Shown in pieces: positions 16,669 to 26,900 of a stretch of 43,418 nucleotides of DNA. The notes under the pieces were generated by a model. The model saw only the letters and a list, made by a program, of their open reading frames with translations, was not told the origin of the DNA and did not search any database. The position numbers and the translations under genes are program-made. The DNA comes from Bacteroidales bacterium (lineage in GTDB: Bacteria; Bacteroidota; Bacteroidia; Bacteroidales; UBA932): assembly GCA_017553405.1 (NCBI GenBank), contig JAFZME010000033.1, positions 1-43,418 of the forward strand. Direction: 5' to 3'. Within the stretch, counting starts at the first letter, position 1. Each line of letters begins with the position of its first letter.

Positions 16669-19274
16669 TTCTTCACTATCGTGTATTTATAGATGCCGCC
16701 ACCGTAGGAGACCTTCAGGTAATAGATGCCGCGGGCGAGCTTGTTGGTGTTGATCGTGACAGGCTCGTAGGCCGAACACACGGACTTCGTGCTGAACACG
16801 TTGACACCATAACTGGAGACAAAGGAAAACTCCGTCTCCTGCTTTTCGACACCCGCGAGGATGACGAGTTCGTTACCGATGGTCGTCCCGGGGATAAGCG
16901 TCACCTTTTCGGCAACGGGACGGACAAGGACGGGGAATTCCGCGATGGCCTTGTCGCCTATGGCATCCGAAGCTACGACCTTTACCCGGGCAAGGCCGGT
17001 GCCTGCAGCCGTAATGGTCAGCACAGAACCGTTTACCTTCGTTTCCACGACTTCTGTATTGCTGTCCACCGGGTTGTAGGAGGCGCAGGAATAGAAGAGC
17101 GGCTCCCCGTCGTCATCGCTGAAGTGCTCGTCGAGATTTAACTCCAGGACTTCGCCGGCCGCGGTAAGCCAGTACTCGTCGAAATCCAGACTGAGATAAG
17201 GCATCTCATTCTCCTGAACGGAATAATTGAAATTCTTCACCGTCTGAAGGCCGTACTCGTCACGGGCCGTGATACTGCACTTGTAGAATCCGGGAGTGGC
17301 AAGCTGGCAGTTGAGAACGAAGTTCCAATTGCCGTCGGCATCCTTCTCTACCCTCGCGCGGCCGTTGGTGGTGAAACTGACGTCGATGTCGTTGAAGTCC
17401 GGATCATAGATCTCGACCGGGAGGGAAATGTCCATCCATTGCGAGAAATTGAGCGTCTCCGGATCGAAGTTGATAACCGGAGCGTGATTTACACCCGTGC
17501 TGACCGGCTTTATCGGAGCCGGCTCCGCGTAAGAAGTGCCGTAGCTGACTACCGTGACATAGTAGTCGGACGAGAAGTCCAGCTTCTTGAGCACGAAGGT
17601 AATATCCTCCCCGCTAGTTTTCCCTTCCGAAACATATCTTTCTGTGATGATGTTGCTGCCGGGGCTTCGCGGATCCATAGACTCGAGGGCGGAGCGGGAC
17701 TTCGACGCGGCGGCCATATATCCGTAAGAACCGTTGGTCTCGAGACTGATGCTGATGGAATTGCCGACGGACGAGGCGGTGTATTCCGTGATCGGAACCG
17801 GAGTGCCGGCGACCATATAGAGGAAAGAACCGTGGGCATCCACAAGAGGGCCAACCGGCTGGGAACCGGCAGACGCACCTATCTGGCGTGCACCGCCAAG
17901 CAGCGCTTCCTTAAGTATGTCGCACGTGAAACCCGGGCCGCCGAAATAAGATATGAGGAGTGCCGCAACGCCGCTCACGTGAGGGCAGGCCATAGACGTG
18001 CCGTCCCAACAATCGTATTTGTTGGTCGGAATCGAACTCCATATGCTGACGCCGGGAGCGCAAATGTCCACCCAGTCGCCGTAGTTTGAGAATGATGCAC
18101 GGTTGCCGTTGCTGCGGATGGCGCCGACAGCGACAATGGGCTCATAGTTGGACGGAGGGCCATACTGCAGGTTGTCATTGCCGGCGGCAAATAAGACGAT
18201 GCCTCCCTTCATAGGGGAATCAGCCTTCTGGTTGCCATTGGCGTCACATCCCGCATACTTGATGAAATAATCCACGGCCTGGGTAAAAACCCGGCTGGGA
18301 TTGTTATGTTCACTAATAAAGGAATTCAGCTCCGACTGGCTGATCTGCCCGTCATTGTTGGTGTCGACAACATAGCCCCAGCTGTTCTGGCAGATGAGAG
18401 CGCCCTTGTCCGCTCCGGCCTTGATGGCCGTCTCGAAGCTGTAGGCAGAACGGTCGCCTGAGAAAACCGCGAGGGAAAGAAGGCTCACTCCCCTGCGGCC
18501 GGCGGCATAATCTCCGCCTGCGATACCTGCGACGCCCTTGCCGTTGTTGGAAACGGCGGCGATGGTCCCGGCCACGTGCGTGCCGTGCCCGTCGGTGTCG
18601 GGGACTATGTTGGTGGAATTGGTGACGTAGTTGTAGTGCCCGGACTCGAGGCAGTTCCAGGCGAGATCCTGATGGGTAAGCTGAATGCCTCCGTCAACGA
18701 CGGCGACTACCACATTGGGGTTGCCGACGGTGTAGTTTTCCCACACCGGGAGGATGTCGATGTTGTAGTTGCTGCTGGTGCCGTTGATACCCCACATCTG
18801 GGTCCAGTAGGTGTCATTTGTGGAATGGAGCGCGATTTTCCTGACCGGCTCGACGTACTCTACCCCCTTTACGGGAGCAAGCCCTTCTTCAGCCTTGGTC
18901 ACCGGGACACTCTCGTCAAAAGTGACGAGATACCACTTATGGAGCCCTTCGGCGCGCGTACGGGCCTCATACTCACCGGCATAGGGGAAAACCCTCTCCA
19001 TTGCGGTGATACCAAGCTCCGCCATTATGCTTCCAAGTTCGGAAGACTTGGTGACGGGCAGCCCTTCACCTTCAAAAGCCTCTATTTCCGCAACAATCTC
19101 GTCGGAGAAACAGACTTTCGCAGCACCGGGGACAACAGTCCTGTCATAATCCGCGGAGACAGGCTTCTCAGTCTTGATCTCCCCTCCGACAGTCCCTGCC
19201 GCTGAATGCTCGTCAATCTCCTTTGCACAGGAAAGTGCAAGGAAGGCGAGCAGTATCACGGAGACTTTCTTCAT
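16665..19274 (-). CDS. Subtilisin-family (S8) serine protease with T9SS C-terminal sorting domain
   Basis: Secreted protease (869 aa). The N-terminus MKKVSVILLAFLALSC is a lipoprotein signal with Cys16. A prodomain-like region spans about 45-150. The catalytic domain has D194 (AVVDGGIQLTH), H230 (DGHGTHVAGT), oxyanion N366 (AAGND) and S427 (GTSMACPHVSG). A 12-residue loop at 304-315, starting DTNNDG and ending at E315, matches an EF-hand calcium loop and is inserted between the His and the oxyanion Asn. Fn3/cadherin-like beta domains follow (about 475-785). The last 80 residues end with LARGIYYLKVSYGGG and KYTIVKK, typical of a type A T9SS sorting domain. Having both a lipobox and a T9SS tail is odd. 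It lies eight bases after the BACON-like lipoprotein gene and probably supplies peptides to the SusCD importer encoded upstream. Confidence 0.92.
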   Translation of the reverse strand: MKKVSVILLAFLALSCAKEIDEHSAAGTVGGEIKTEKPVSADYDRTVVPGAAKVCFSDEIVAEIEAFEGEGLPVTKSSELGSIMAELGITAMERVFPYAGEYEARTRAEGLHKWYLVTFDESVPVTKAEEGLAPVKGVEYVEPVRKIALHSTNDTYWTQMWGINGTSSNYNIDILPVWENYTVGNPNVVVAVVDGGIQLTHQDLAWNCLESGHYNYVTNSTNIVPDTDGHGTHVAGTIAAVSNNGKGVAGIAGGDYAAGRRGVSLLSLAVFSGDRSAYSFETAIKAGADKGALICQNSWGYVVDTNNDGQISQSELNSFISEHNNPSRVFTQAVDYFIKYAGCDANGNQKADSPMKGGIVLFAAGNDNLQYGPPSNYEPIVAVGAIRSNGNRASFSNYGDWVDICAPGVSIWSSIPTNKYDCWDGTSMACPHVSGVAALLISYFGGPGFTCDILKEALLGGARQIGASAGSQPVGPLVDAHGSFLYMVAGTPVPITEYTASSVGNSISISLETNGSYGYMAAASKSRSALESMDPRSPGSNIITERYVSEGKTSGEDITFVLKKLDFSSDYYVTVVSYGTSYAEPAPIKPVSTGVNHAPVINFDPETLNFSQWMDISLPVEIYDPDFNDIDVSFTTNGRARVEKDADGNWNFVLNCQLATPGFYKCSITARDEYGLQTVKNFNYSVQENEMPYLSLDFDEYWLTAAGEVLELNLDEHFSDDDGEPLFYSCASYNPVDSNTEVVETKVNGSVLTITAAGTGLARVKVVASDAIGDKAIAEFPVLVRPVAEKVTLIPGTTIGNELVILAGVEKQETEFSFVSSYGVNVFSTKSVCSAYEPVTINTNKLARGIYYLKVSYGGGIYKYTIVKK

Positions 19275-19282
19275 CGGCCAAT

Positions 19283-19987
19283 CTAGATTACAAGACCTCC
19301 ATTGTTGTATTTAAGCACAGCGTAGGAGAAATTGCAAACCCTTTCGGAAGATATTCCTATGACAAAGATATAGTAAACGCCTTTTGAAAGGGAGCCGAGC
19401 TCAAAGCTCTGGCTGCCGCTGTAGAAGGTCTTCCCTATCTTTGCCTTTTCGGCATAAGCGTCGACGCTGAGGAAGAGGGACAGGTCGTCTCCGACTCCCG
19501 CAGCGGTCACGTCGGCTTCAGGGACAGCAACGACAAAGTACTGCCCGGCATCAGCGCCGGCTTCCTCGGTCACGGAGGCAGTCACCACTCCCCCGCTGGA
19601 GGACGCGGAAACCGTCCAGGCCTCCTGGACGCGGAACTTTGTCGAAGCTCCGAACTGCTGTACATAGACCGCCGAAAGCTTGTCGCCGTCGACGAGCAGC
19701 ACCTCTGCGTAACGGGCCATTATGTCCGGATTGGGCTCGGCGATAAGAAGCACCTCGCCGTCATAGACCTCGGTCTCAAGCCAGGGCTTGCTGGAAGAGG
19801 CAAGCAGTTTTTTGCTTGCAGAGACTACGATCGTGGCTTCGCCGCCTTCGGCCGGGAAGACCGGAGAGGCGCCTTCGAGTATCTCAACAGGCTCCTGAAG
19901 GGCATAGATGCTCCCATAATCCTCCCCCTTGCACCCCTGAAGGAGTGCGAGGGCGGAGATAAGAATCACAGACAGATATCTATTCAT
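19283..19987 (-). CDS. BACON-like surface lipoprotein, function unknown
   Basis: Lipoprotein of 234 aa; lipobox ALLQGC gives Cys19. Residues about 40-115 resemble a BACON (Ig-like) domain: FPAEGGEATIVVSASKKL, a conserved SSKPWLETEV, and a final strand ending VYVQQFG. A second beta-rich region (about 118-230) has no family I recognise. BACON domains in Bacteroidetes surface proteins often act as spacers or ligand binders. It lies three bases after the DUF4302 gene. It could hold substrate or extend the complex away from the membrane, but this is inference from location. Confidence 0.7.
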   Translation of the reverse strand: MNRYLSVILISALALLQGCKGEDYGSIYALQEPVEILEGASPVFPAEGGEATIVVSASKKLLASSSKPWLETEVYDGEVLLIAEPNPDIMARYAEVLLVDGDKLSAVYVQQFGASTKFRVQEAWTVSASSSGGVVTASVTEEAGADAGQYFVVAVPEADVTAAGVGDDLSLFLSVDAYAEKAKIGKTFYSGSQSFELGSLSKGVYYIFVIGISSERVCNFSYAVLKYNNGGLVI

Positions 19988-19990
19988 AGC

Positions 19991-21289
19991 CTATTTCTTT
20001 ACGAAGGTTATGGGGCCGGGAAGCTGATAGCTTCCGTTGGCGAACAGGTAATTGCCGGAAGCGCCATCGTTGTTGTCGCTGTTGTTGGGGTCCAGGATCA
20101 TACAGAGCCAGGAGTTGACGGTGTAGTCGGAGGACTGCCTCCAGACACCGTTGTCGGCCCACTTCACCACAAGGGGAGTCACAGTCTCGTCTTCGACATA
20201 GCCGTACATTCCGACGCCTTCAGCCCAGGTGTAGTAGCCTGCGGCGGAATCCCAGGGGCAGAGAGCTATTTCCTTGGTGCCGGAAGCGCCGACGCCCTGA
20301 CGAATCCAGCCGAGGCGGCCGCGGCCGCCGTTATAGGTAAGAAGGGCCTTGTAGGCTCCTCTGGAGATACCCTCGAGATAGAAGGAATTGCCCTGCTCGG
20401 CGACGGTGAGTTTGACGTCGAAATGACCTCCGTCATAGTTGAGGGTCCAGCTTCCGAGGTAGTCGTCGTAGGACACCCATCCCTTCGGAATCACCTTTTC
20501 GAACACCGTGCCGCTCATCTCGTCAACGAATTCTTCGGCTGAAGCATCGTATACCCATTCGGAAAAGACTTCCTCGCCAAGGGAGAACTCTCCGGCGAAA
20601 CGAAGGCCGGTCGGGGTGATGACGTAGCGTTTGTTGATCAGATTGTCGTCGGGGGTGCCTTTCTCTCCGTATGAGAAGGTCCTGGTGGCGGAGTCGAGGT
20701 AGCCCTCGTACTCCACGCCGTCGATCTCGGTGCTGACAGCCGCGACGGAGATGCTGCTCTCCATATCCTTGACGGCGAGGAGGTAATCTTCAATCGACTC
20801 GTCAAGCGGATGGAGGAAGCAGTAGTTGCGGGAGCGCTTGCCGCGAAGGACGATCTCTTCTTCGCTCACCTTGAGGATATCGAACTCGAAATCGCCGCCC
20901 TTGGCCTGGTACTTCGTGGACGAAGGAGTGGCGTACTCGTGGATAATCTTGTTGTAGGTGTCGAACGAGAGAACCGGGCCGTCATCGGTGGTGAGCTTGA
21001 AAGTGGAAGTCTCTTCGGTGAAAGGATCCTTTTCGCTCACTGCGGTCACTTCCTGCGAGGTGAATTTGAGCGCGACGGAAATGCCCGCGTACGCCGAACC
21101 GGGATAGTAATCCATAACCCAGCCTTCGTCGGTGACGTATTCCAGGATGTCCCTGACATTCTCAAGGTAGGCCTGCATACGGGCCGAGGATGGCTCGTCG
21201 AATTTGTCGGCCTGGTCCTTGAGGCAGGAGGTGAAGGAAAGTGCGATTGCCGCAACGGCGGCCGCAAAAAGAATTTGTCTTGTCTTCAT
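19991..21289 (-). CDS. DUF4302-type lipoprotein
   Basis: Lipoprotein of 432 aa; lipobox LSFTSC gives Cys22. It resembles DUF4302 proteins of Bacteroidetes, with an N-terminal region on a Trp/Tyr-rich strand set (GWVMDYYPGSAYAGISVALKF begins near residue 57) and a beta-rich body with repeated strand pairs such as GVEYEGYLDSATRTFSYGEK. No catalytic motif is visible. DUF4302 genes are usually found next to SusC/SusD and the zinc metallohydrolase lipoprotein, exactly as here, so it is likely a surface-exposed partner of that importer. The substrate is unknown. Confidence 0.8.
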   Translation of the reverse strand: MKTRQILFAAAVAAIALSFTSCLKDQADKFDEPSSARMQAYLENVRDILEYVTDEGWVMDYYPGSAYAGISVALKFTSQEVTAVSEKDPFTEETSTFKLTTDDGPVLSFDTYNKIIHEYATPSSTKYQAKGGDFEFDILKVSEEEIVLRGKRSRNYCFLHPLDESIEDYLLAVKDMESSISVAAVSTEIDGVEYEGYLDSATRTFSYGEKGTPDDNLINKRYVITPTGLRFAGEFSLGEEVFSEWVYDASAEEFVDEMSGTVFEKVIPKGWVSYDDYLGSWTLNYDGGHFDVKLTVAEQGNSFYLEGISRGAYKALLTYNGGRGRLGWIRQGVGASGTKEIALCPWDSAAGYYTWAEGVGMYGYVEDETVTPLVVKWADNGVWRQSSDYTVNSWLCMILDPNNSDNNDGASGNYLFANGSYQLPGPITFVKK

Positions 21290-21301
21290 ATCCTTTCCCT
21301 C

Positions 21302-22246
21302 CTATATTGAAATGTCACTGAGATCCACCCTGCCGGCGACTACGTCGGCTGTCCTGCGGTTGACCGTGGCGCGGAGCTCGTCGATGTCGACATCCCAGTC
21401 GGTCTTCATATAATCGCGTACGATGTCGATTTTCGACTTGATCACGTCGGAGCCGTTGGGGGCCTCGGGGTCGCTTTCGCGCACATTGGCCGTCTGGGCG
21501 TTGGCCGTTGAAAGCTGCTGGGTCCACCACGAGGGCGAGTGGGTGATGTACTCGGAAAGAAGTTCCGCGAAATCTTCACGAGGCTCGCTCTGGGCGTAGG
21601 CGGTGATGTAGCCGCGGCCGAGCCAGTATTCATCCGTATCGAAGCAGGCGTCGGCCACGTAGGTTGCGGGAGTCACGTTCTGGAACGTCTCCGGGAAGGC
21701 CTTGGTCTGGTTGATGATGTGGGTGAATTCGTGGTGGATGGTCTTGATATAGTAGTCGTTGATCTGCTCCTCCAGCTCTTCTCCGGACATCTGCTCGAAG
21801 ACATACGGGAGATAGTTGACTCCCGAAAGCATTATCTTCTTGCCGCCTTCGGCAGTACCGAGGATGATGGAACCGTTGTTGCGGTACTCCCATTCCCCTA
21901 TGAGGAAGAACATCTTCGGGAAATAGGCCCTCGTGAAATCAACTCCGGCAACCTCGTCGTAAGTGTCTACGCAGAGATACTTGACGAGGTGGGCGTAGAT
22001 GATAGATGCGTCTATGTCGGCCGGGACCGTCCAGTAGCCCTTGTCGGACTCGTTGAGGGAGAAACGGTACATAAACTCTATGTTGTAGGGCTTCAGGAAG
22101 TTCTCTTCGAGCCAGTAGTCGAAATCGTTCATTTCGACATTGGAATCCTTGATGACGGACTCCTTGCTCAAAGTCTCCTTCCTGCAGGAGGTCCCTGCAA
22201 GGAGCGAAGCCGCTGCAATGACAAGTATGAAGAAATATCTTTTCAT
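21302..22246 (-). CDS. Substrate import-associated zinc metallohydrolase lipoprotein
   Basis: Lipoprotein of 314 aa; lipobox LLAGTSC gives Cys21. A gluzincin-like motif HEFTH at 172-176 supplies two zinc His and the catalytic Glu173. The downstream EPREDFAELLSEY (about 221-233) is the likely source of the third, acidic ligand. This matches the lipoprotein family known as substrate import-associated zinc metallohydrolase (LP_HExxH, TIGR04549 by memory), which is defined by pairing with SusC/SusD-type importers. It lies 15 bases after susD and 12 bases before the DUF4302 gene. Probable role: surface trimming of peptides or proteins before import. The substrate has not been shown. Confidence 0.85.
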   Translation of the reverse strand: MKRYFFILVIAAASLLAGTSCRKETLSKESVIKDSNVEMNDFDYWLEENFLKPYNIEFMYRFSLNESDKGYWTVPADIDASIIYAHLVKYLCVDTYDEVAGVDFTRAYFPKMFFLIGEWEYRNNGSIILGTAEGGKKIMLSGVNYLPYVFEQMSGEELEEQINDYYIKTIHHEFTHIINQTKAFPETFQNVTPATYVADACFDTDEYWLGRGYITAYAQSEPREDFAELLSEYITHSPSWWTQQLSTANAQTANVRESDPEAPNGSDVIKSKIDIVRDYMKTDWDVDIDELRATVNRRTADVVAGRVDLSDISI

Positions 22247-22261
22247 ATCATTCCTCCTTCT

Positions 22262-23917
22262 TTAACGCGGGTTGGGTTTAAGGCCGGCGGACTCCGCATC
22301 GGCAGGAATCTGAAGCGCCCTTCTCGGGTCGTTGACGGTGAGGACGTCATCACACCTGAGCGGCTTGAAAGCGGCGTCGTACTGCTGGGCCGTCGTGTTC
22401 GGAGTCATCGTACGGCGCCATATCTCGATGCCGTAACGCTTGACGTCGAACCAGCGGAGACCCTGGGCGATGTGGTCGATCCTCTTCATACCGAGGACGC
22501 ACTGAAGCATACACTCGCGGACTCCGCCCTCGGCTCCGATGTCGAAGGCAGGGTTGAGGTGCTTCTTGACGGTGGGGTGATCCCACGTGGCGTAGTCGAC
22601 GGCATTGTAGAAGGTCTGTATGGACTCCGGAGTCAGGGTGCCGGAGAATTTGGCAGGCCTGATTATGGAGTGGACATAGGTCGTGAGATCGGCCGCGGCG
22701 AGGTCGTACTCGGACATCATCGTGTAGGCCTCGGCCCTTGTGAGAAGGACCTCGTCCATCGTGAATGCCGGATAGACGGCGTGCGCATAGCCGATCATAG
22801 CGACACGGTCGGTGTACTCGAACAGGTAAGGGATCTTCCAGTAGGCGATCTGGTCGAAGGTGGATCCGCTGTACCATTCCGGTCCCACGAAGTACCACTC
22901 GTACACATTCCTCCAGCCGGTCTCGGTGTTGCCCCAGATCTGGGGAGCGTAGGCCACCTCGGTGAAGGAAAGGTAGGAGTCGTGGCTGTACTTGGTGATG
23001 CCGGGGGCGCCGAAGTAGTAGCCGAAGGCGGTGTAGGCCGTCAGCATAAGGAGGTTGGTCGTGTAGGACGTGCCGATGAAATCGTTGCTGCGCACCTCCC
23101 TGTCCTTTTCAAGCTTGGACATTGAAGACCAGTCGCGGAGCACCTGCGCCGGCTGCGAGCCGAGACACCTGGTGGCCCACTTGGCGGCCTCATCCCACTT
23201 CTCGCAGAAGAGGAAGAAACGGGCCGCGAAGGCATAGGCCGCCTTGGCGTTGAAATGGTACTTCGGAACCTTGTAGTACTTGTCGCTGACGTACTTGAGG
23301 GCCCAGGTGAGGTCTTTCTCTATGTTGGCATAGACATTGGCCACCGTGCCCCTCTCATACTGAGGATTGAGCTGCGTCTCGGCCTGCTCCATATAGGGAA
23401 CGCCGAGATCGGTGTCGCTCGTCAGTTCGTTATAGTTCTTGCAGAACACGTTGACGAGCAGGAAATGGCTGTAGGCCCTGCAAAGGAGGGCCTCGGCCGT
23501 CTCAGCCTCGAGGCCCGCCGCCACAATCTTCCTCTCATCGAGCTCGCCGCCTTCCGGAATCCCCGAAAGCTGGCGGATGGCGATGAGGGCCTGGTTGGCG
23601 TGGGCGATGCAGCCGTAGCAGTCGCTCCAGAAATAGTCGGGGCAGTCGTTGGCTTTCTCGGTGATCCTCTCCCACTTGTAGCACTGGTCGATGAAACGGT
23701 CAGTCCCGGGGTTGTCGTCGCCGAGATTGTCTACGTTGTCCGACATATACTCACAGAATGTGAGATAGGTGTTCTGCGAATAGGCCGATGTGAGCAGTGA
23801 CTGTATCTTCTCCTGATTGTCGACCTCGGTGCGGTTGTCCGGCATCGTGTCGAGGAACTTGTTGCAGGAGAGCAGGGCCGCGGCCGCTGCGATTATCGCG
23901 AAAATTCTTGTTTTCAT
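22262..23917 (-). CDS. SusD/RagB-family surface lipoprotein (locus 1)
   Basis: Substrate-capturing lid of a SusCD importer (551 aa from the chosen start). Lipobox AALLSC gives Cys18. The N-terminal helical TPR-like region contains the typical SusD opening NKFLDTMPDNRTEVDN and EALLCRAYSHFLLVNVF. The C-terminal part shows FTMDEVLLTRAEAYTMMSEYDLAAADL, a SusD hallmark. Two ATGs are possible (23923 and 23917). An AGGAGG at 23926-23931 is only two bases from the first and eight bases from the second, so 23917 is preferred. It lies 15 bases after the SusC gene. Its partner enzymes suggest peptide rather than glycan binding, by inference. Confidence 0.95.
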   Translation of the reverse strand: MKTRIFAIIAAAAALLSCNKFLDTMPDNRTEVDNQEKIQSLLTSAYSQNTYLTFCEYMSDNVDNLGDDNPGTDRFIDQCYKWERITEKANDCPDYFWSDCYGCIAHANQALIAIRQLSGIPEGGELDERKIVAAGLEAETAEALLCRAYSHFLLVNVFCKNYNELTSDTDLGVPYMEQAETQLNPQYERGTVANVYANIEKDLTWALKYVSDKYYKVPKYHFNAKAAYAFAARFFLFCEKWDEAAKWATRCLGSQPAQVLRDWSSMSKLEKDREVRSNDFIGTSYTTNLLMLTAYTAFGYYFGAPGITKYSHDSYLSFTEVAYAPQIWGNTETGWRNVYEWYFVGPEWYSGSTFDQIAYWKIPYLFEYTDRVAMIGYAHAVYPAFTMDEVLLTRAEAYTMMSEYDLAAADLTTYVHSIIRPAKFSGTLTPESIQTFYNAVDYATWDHPTVKKHLNPAFDIGAEGGVRECMLQCVLGMKRIDHIAQGLRWFDVKRYGIEIWRRTMTPNTTAQQYDAAFKPLRCDDVLTVNDPRRALQIPADAESAGLKPNPR

Positions 23918-23925
23918 AATCATAT

Positions 23926-23931
23926 CCTCCT
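23926..23931 (-). promoter_or_regulatory. Shine-Dalgarno deciding the SusD start
   Basis: On the minus strand AGGAGG precedes ATATGATTATG. Spacing to the second ATG (23917) is eight bases, the normal distance, against two bases for the first. A strong Shine-Dalgarno sequence is uncommon in Bacteroidetes, so it is informative here. Confidence 0.6.
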
Positions 23932-23932
23932 G

Positions 23933-26900
23933 TTAAAGTCCGATTCTGAGAGTAAAAGTGAACTGCTTCGCAAGCGGAACGGCGACACCGCCGGTGTTGA
24001 AGAACTCAGGGTCCTGTCCGTTGAGCTTGCTGTCGGCATAGAGAAGGCAGAGGTTGGTCGCCTGCACCTTGAGACCGAGAAGGTTGAGATGCATCTTGTC
24101 CGTGATCTTCTTGGGGAAGTCGTAGGAAAGGGAGAGCTCCTTCAGACGGATGAAATCACCCCTCGCTATGCGGGCCGTGGAATAGTTGTAGGCGTTGTAG
24201 GCATAGCTGAGGTAGTTGCCGGTGGAGTTGTAGTAGCGGTTCTGCCAGGCGGAAGCGATGACGGGAATATCGGTCTTCGCCTCGTCGCCGGGCACGGTCC
24301 AGCGGTTCTTGAACTCCTTCGGCATTGCGGAAAGGTCGTCGTAGGAAGCCCTGAAGACGGGATCCATACGGACAACATTGCCGAATGAATAGGTGATGTA
24401 GATGTTGAGCTTGAAGCCCTTCCAGGAGAACACGTTGCCGAAGGAACCGACATCCGTCGGGTCGACGCTTCCGGAGTAGACGAGGTTCTTCGAAAGAAGA
24501 TCCTCATCCCTTGTCTGGAAGTAGATGTCGGAGACGGTAAGGTTGCCGTCCTGGTTGATGAAGGTCGGGAGACCTTCCTCGTTGAGCCCCATAAACTGTA
24601 ATGAGAAGAGGCTCCTGACCGGATAGCCGACACGGGTGAAACCGGTGCCGGAAATGAGGTCGATCATCCTCACCTGGTTCTCCAGTTTGGTCACCCTGTT
24701 CTTCGAATGGGAATAGATGAAGTTGGTGGTCCAGGTGAAATCGCCCTTTTGGATGTTGGTCGTCGTGAGGGAAATCTCGACACCGGAGGACTTCATCGTG
24801 GCCACGTTGCCGTACTTCGTGAGCTCGCCGCCGATGCCCTGGGTGGTGACGGGGCCTATGAGGTCGTAGTTGTTGCGCTTGTACCAGTCGAAGGTGAGGT
24901 TGATCCTGTTGTCGAGGAAACCGGCTTCGAGACCGATGTTGAGCTCGTGCTTCTTCTCATAGGTGAGGTCCTGGTTGGCCAGCTGGGCGATGTAGAGGGC
25001 GGACTCCTTGTCGCCGGCAAACGGCCTCCACGGAGTCGTGGCGCTGATGACTGCAACGGAGTTGGTCACGGAAGGACGGTCGCCGGTGAGGGAATATGAC
25101 GCCTTCACAGAAAGATGCGACAGGGCCGGGTAGGCCTTCTCCATCCACTTTTCCTCGTGGATGTTCCAGGCGCCGGAGATGTTCCAGGTCGGGAGCCAGC
25201 GGGACTTGCGGGACTTGCCGAGGCCGTTGGTGCCTTCGTAGCGGACGGTGCCGTTGACGACGTAGCGGCCCTTGTAGGAATAGGTCGCGTTGGCGAAGAA
25301 CGCCGCGCTGCGGACCGCCGTGTTGCTCATCGTGTAGACGTCGGCGCCGTCCTCGACGGCCTGCTTGTAGGCGTGGTAGTCGAAGTTGGCGATCTCGCCG
25401 AAGTCGTACTGCATACCGTAGCCGCGGAACCAGACGCTGTGGCGGTCGAGGGAGCTGACCTCCGCTCCGCCGAACAGGTTGACTATGTGGTCATAGGCAA
25501 AGGTGTCGGAGAAGTTGGCGGTCGCGCGGATGTCCCAGCCGTTCATATTGTTGGTCGTCTTCTCGAAGAAGCCGCCGACCGGCAGGACCGTCACAGGGAG
25601 AGCGTAAGGGTTCTCCGGGTCCGTGTAGAGGAACGGGTTGGAGTCGCGGATCGTCGCGGTGGACATCTCGCGGTAGGCAAGGGCCTGGTTGGCGGTGTCC
25701 TTGATGTAGTGCTCCTGGGAGGTCATCGCGAACTTGTAGGCTGCAAGACCGCTCAGCTCGAGGGACTTTATCGGCTTGTACTTTATCTCGCCCTGAACCC
25801 TGAAGTCGACGACGCTGAGGTCGAGGTAGTTGTTGTTGAGCTCGTGGACGATGTTGAAGGGAGAATAGTTCCTTGTGTAGAACACGTCGGGGTCGAGGGC
25901 CCTCGAGGTGTTGAGCGCGTAGGAATAAGGGTTGATGTCGAAGTCCCTCTTGACCTCGCCGGAGACGACGTCCGTGTCGGAGTTGATTGTCCCCGGCGCC
26001 TTCTGCTTGCGGTAGGAGGCGTTGGAAATGAGGTTGAGCGAAACCTTGCGGCCAATCTTGTAGGTGACGTTGAGGTTGGCGGTGTAGCGCTGTACCGAGC
26101 TCTGCTTCGTCCAGCCCGGGTCGCCGAGGGCCGACAGGGAAGCGTAGTAGGTCGCCTTGTCCGTACCTCCGGAGGCACTCAGGGAGTGGTTGTGCTGGAT
26201 GGTGTGGTTGAACAGGAGGTCGAACCAGTCGGTGTTGCGGTACTCGGCGGCACGCAGGTAGGCGTTCCTCGCAGCCTCGGTGTTGGCAAGGGCGAACTGG
26301 CCCGTCACCGGATCGTACTCGGAGATGAGCTGGTACATCTTGCCGTAGATACCCGTGTTGGCCGCATTGGCCGTCTCCGCGTAGTTGAGCCATCCCTTCT
26401 GCTGGAGCTCCTGGTAGATTTCCATCTGGTCCTGGGAGTTCATAATGTTGAAGGTGCGGTAGCTCGGCTTGAGGCGGTAGGTGTACTCTCCGGTGTAGCT
26501 GATGTGGCTCTTGCCGGCCTTGCCTTTCTTGGTCGTGACCACGATGACGCCGGCCATTGCCCTCGCTCCGTAGATGGAGGTCGCGGAACCGTCCTTCAGG
26601 ATGTCGAAGGTCTCGATGTCGTCGGAGTTGAGGCCGGCTATGGCGCTGGATATAAGGGTGTTGGCGTCACCCGAGGACATCTGGTCGGCGCTCACGTCCA
26701 CGACGTCCTCCATAATGACACCGTCCACAACCCACAGGGGCTTTGACGAGCCATAGATGGAAGTCGCACCGCGGACGCGGATCTTCGGTGCCGTTCCGAA
26801 AGTACCGGAAACGTTCTGCACCGAAACACCGGCCACACGTCCTTCCAGCGAGCGGCTGACGTCCGTCATACCGCTGATGTTCGCTTCGGCGGCGTCCACC

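Noticed and set aside
21539..26746. Long plus-strand open frames opposite SusD and SusC of locus 1 (528 and 543 codons)
   Set aside because: Both mirror codon bias of the SusC/SusD genes, show Val/Gly/Arg/Asp-rich random-looking protein and no start context.
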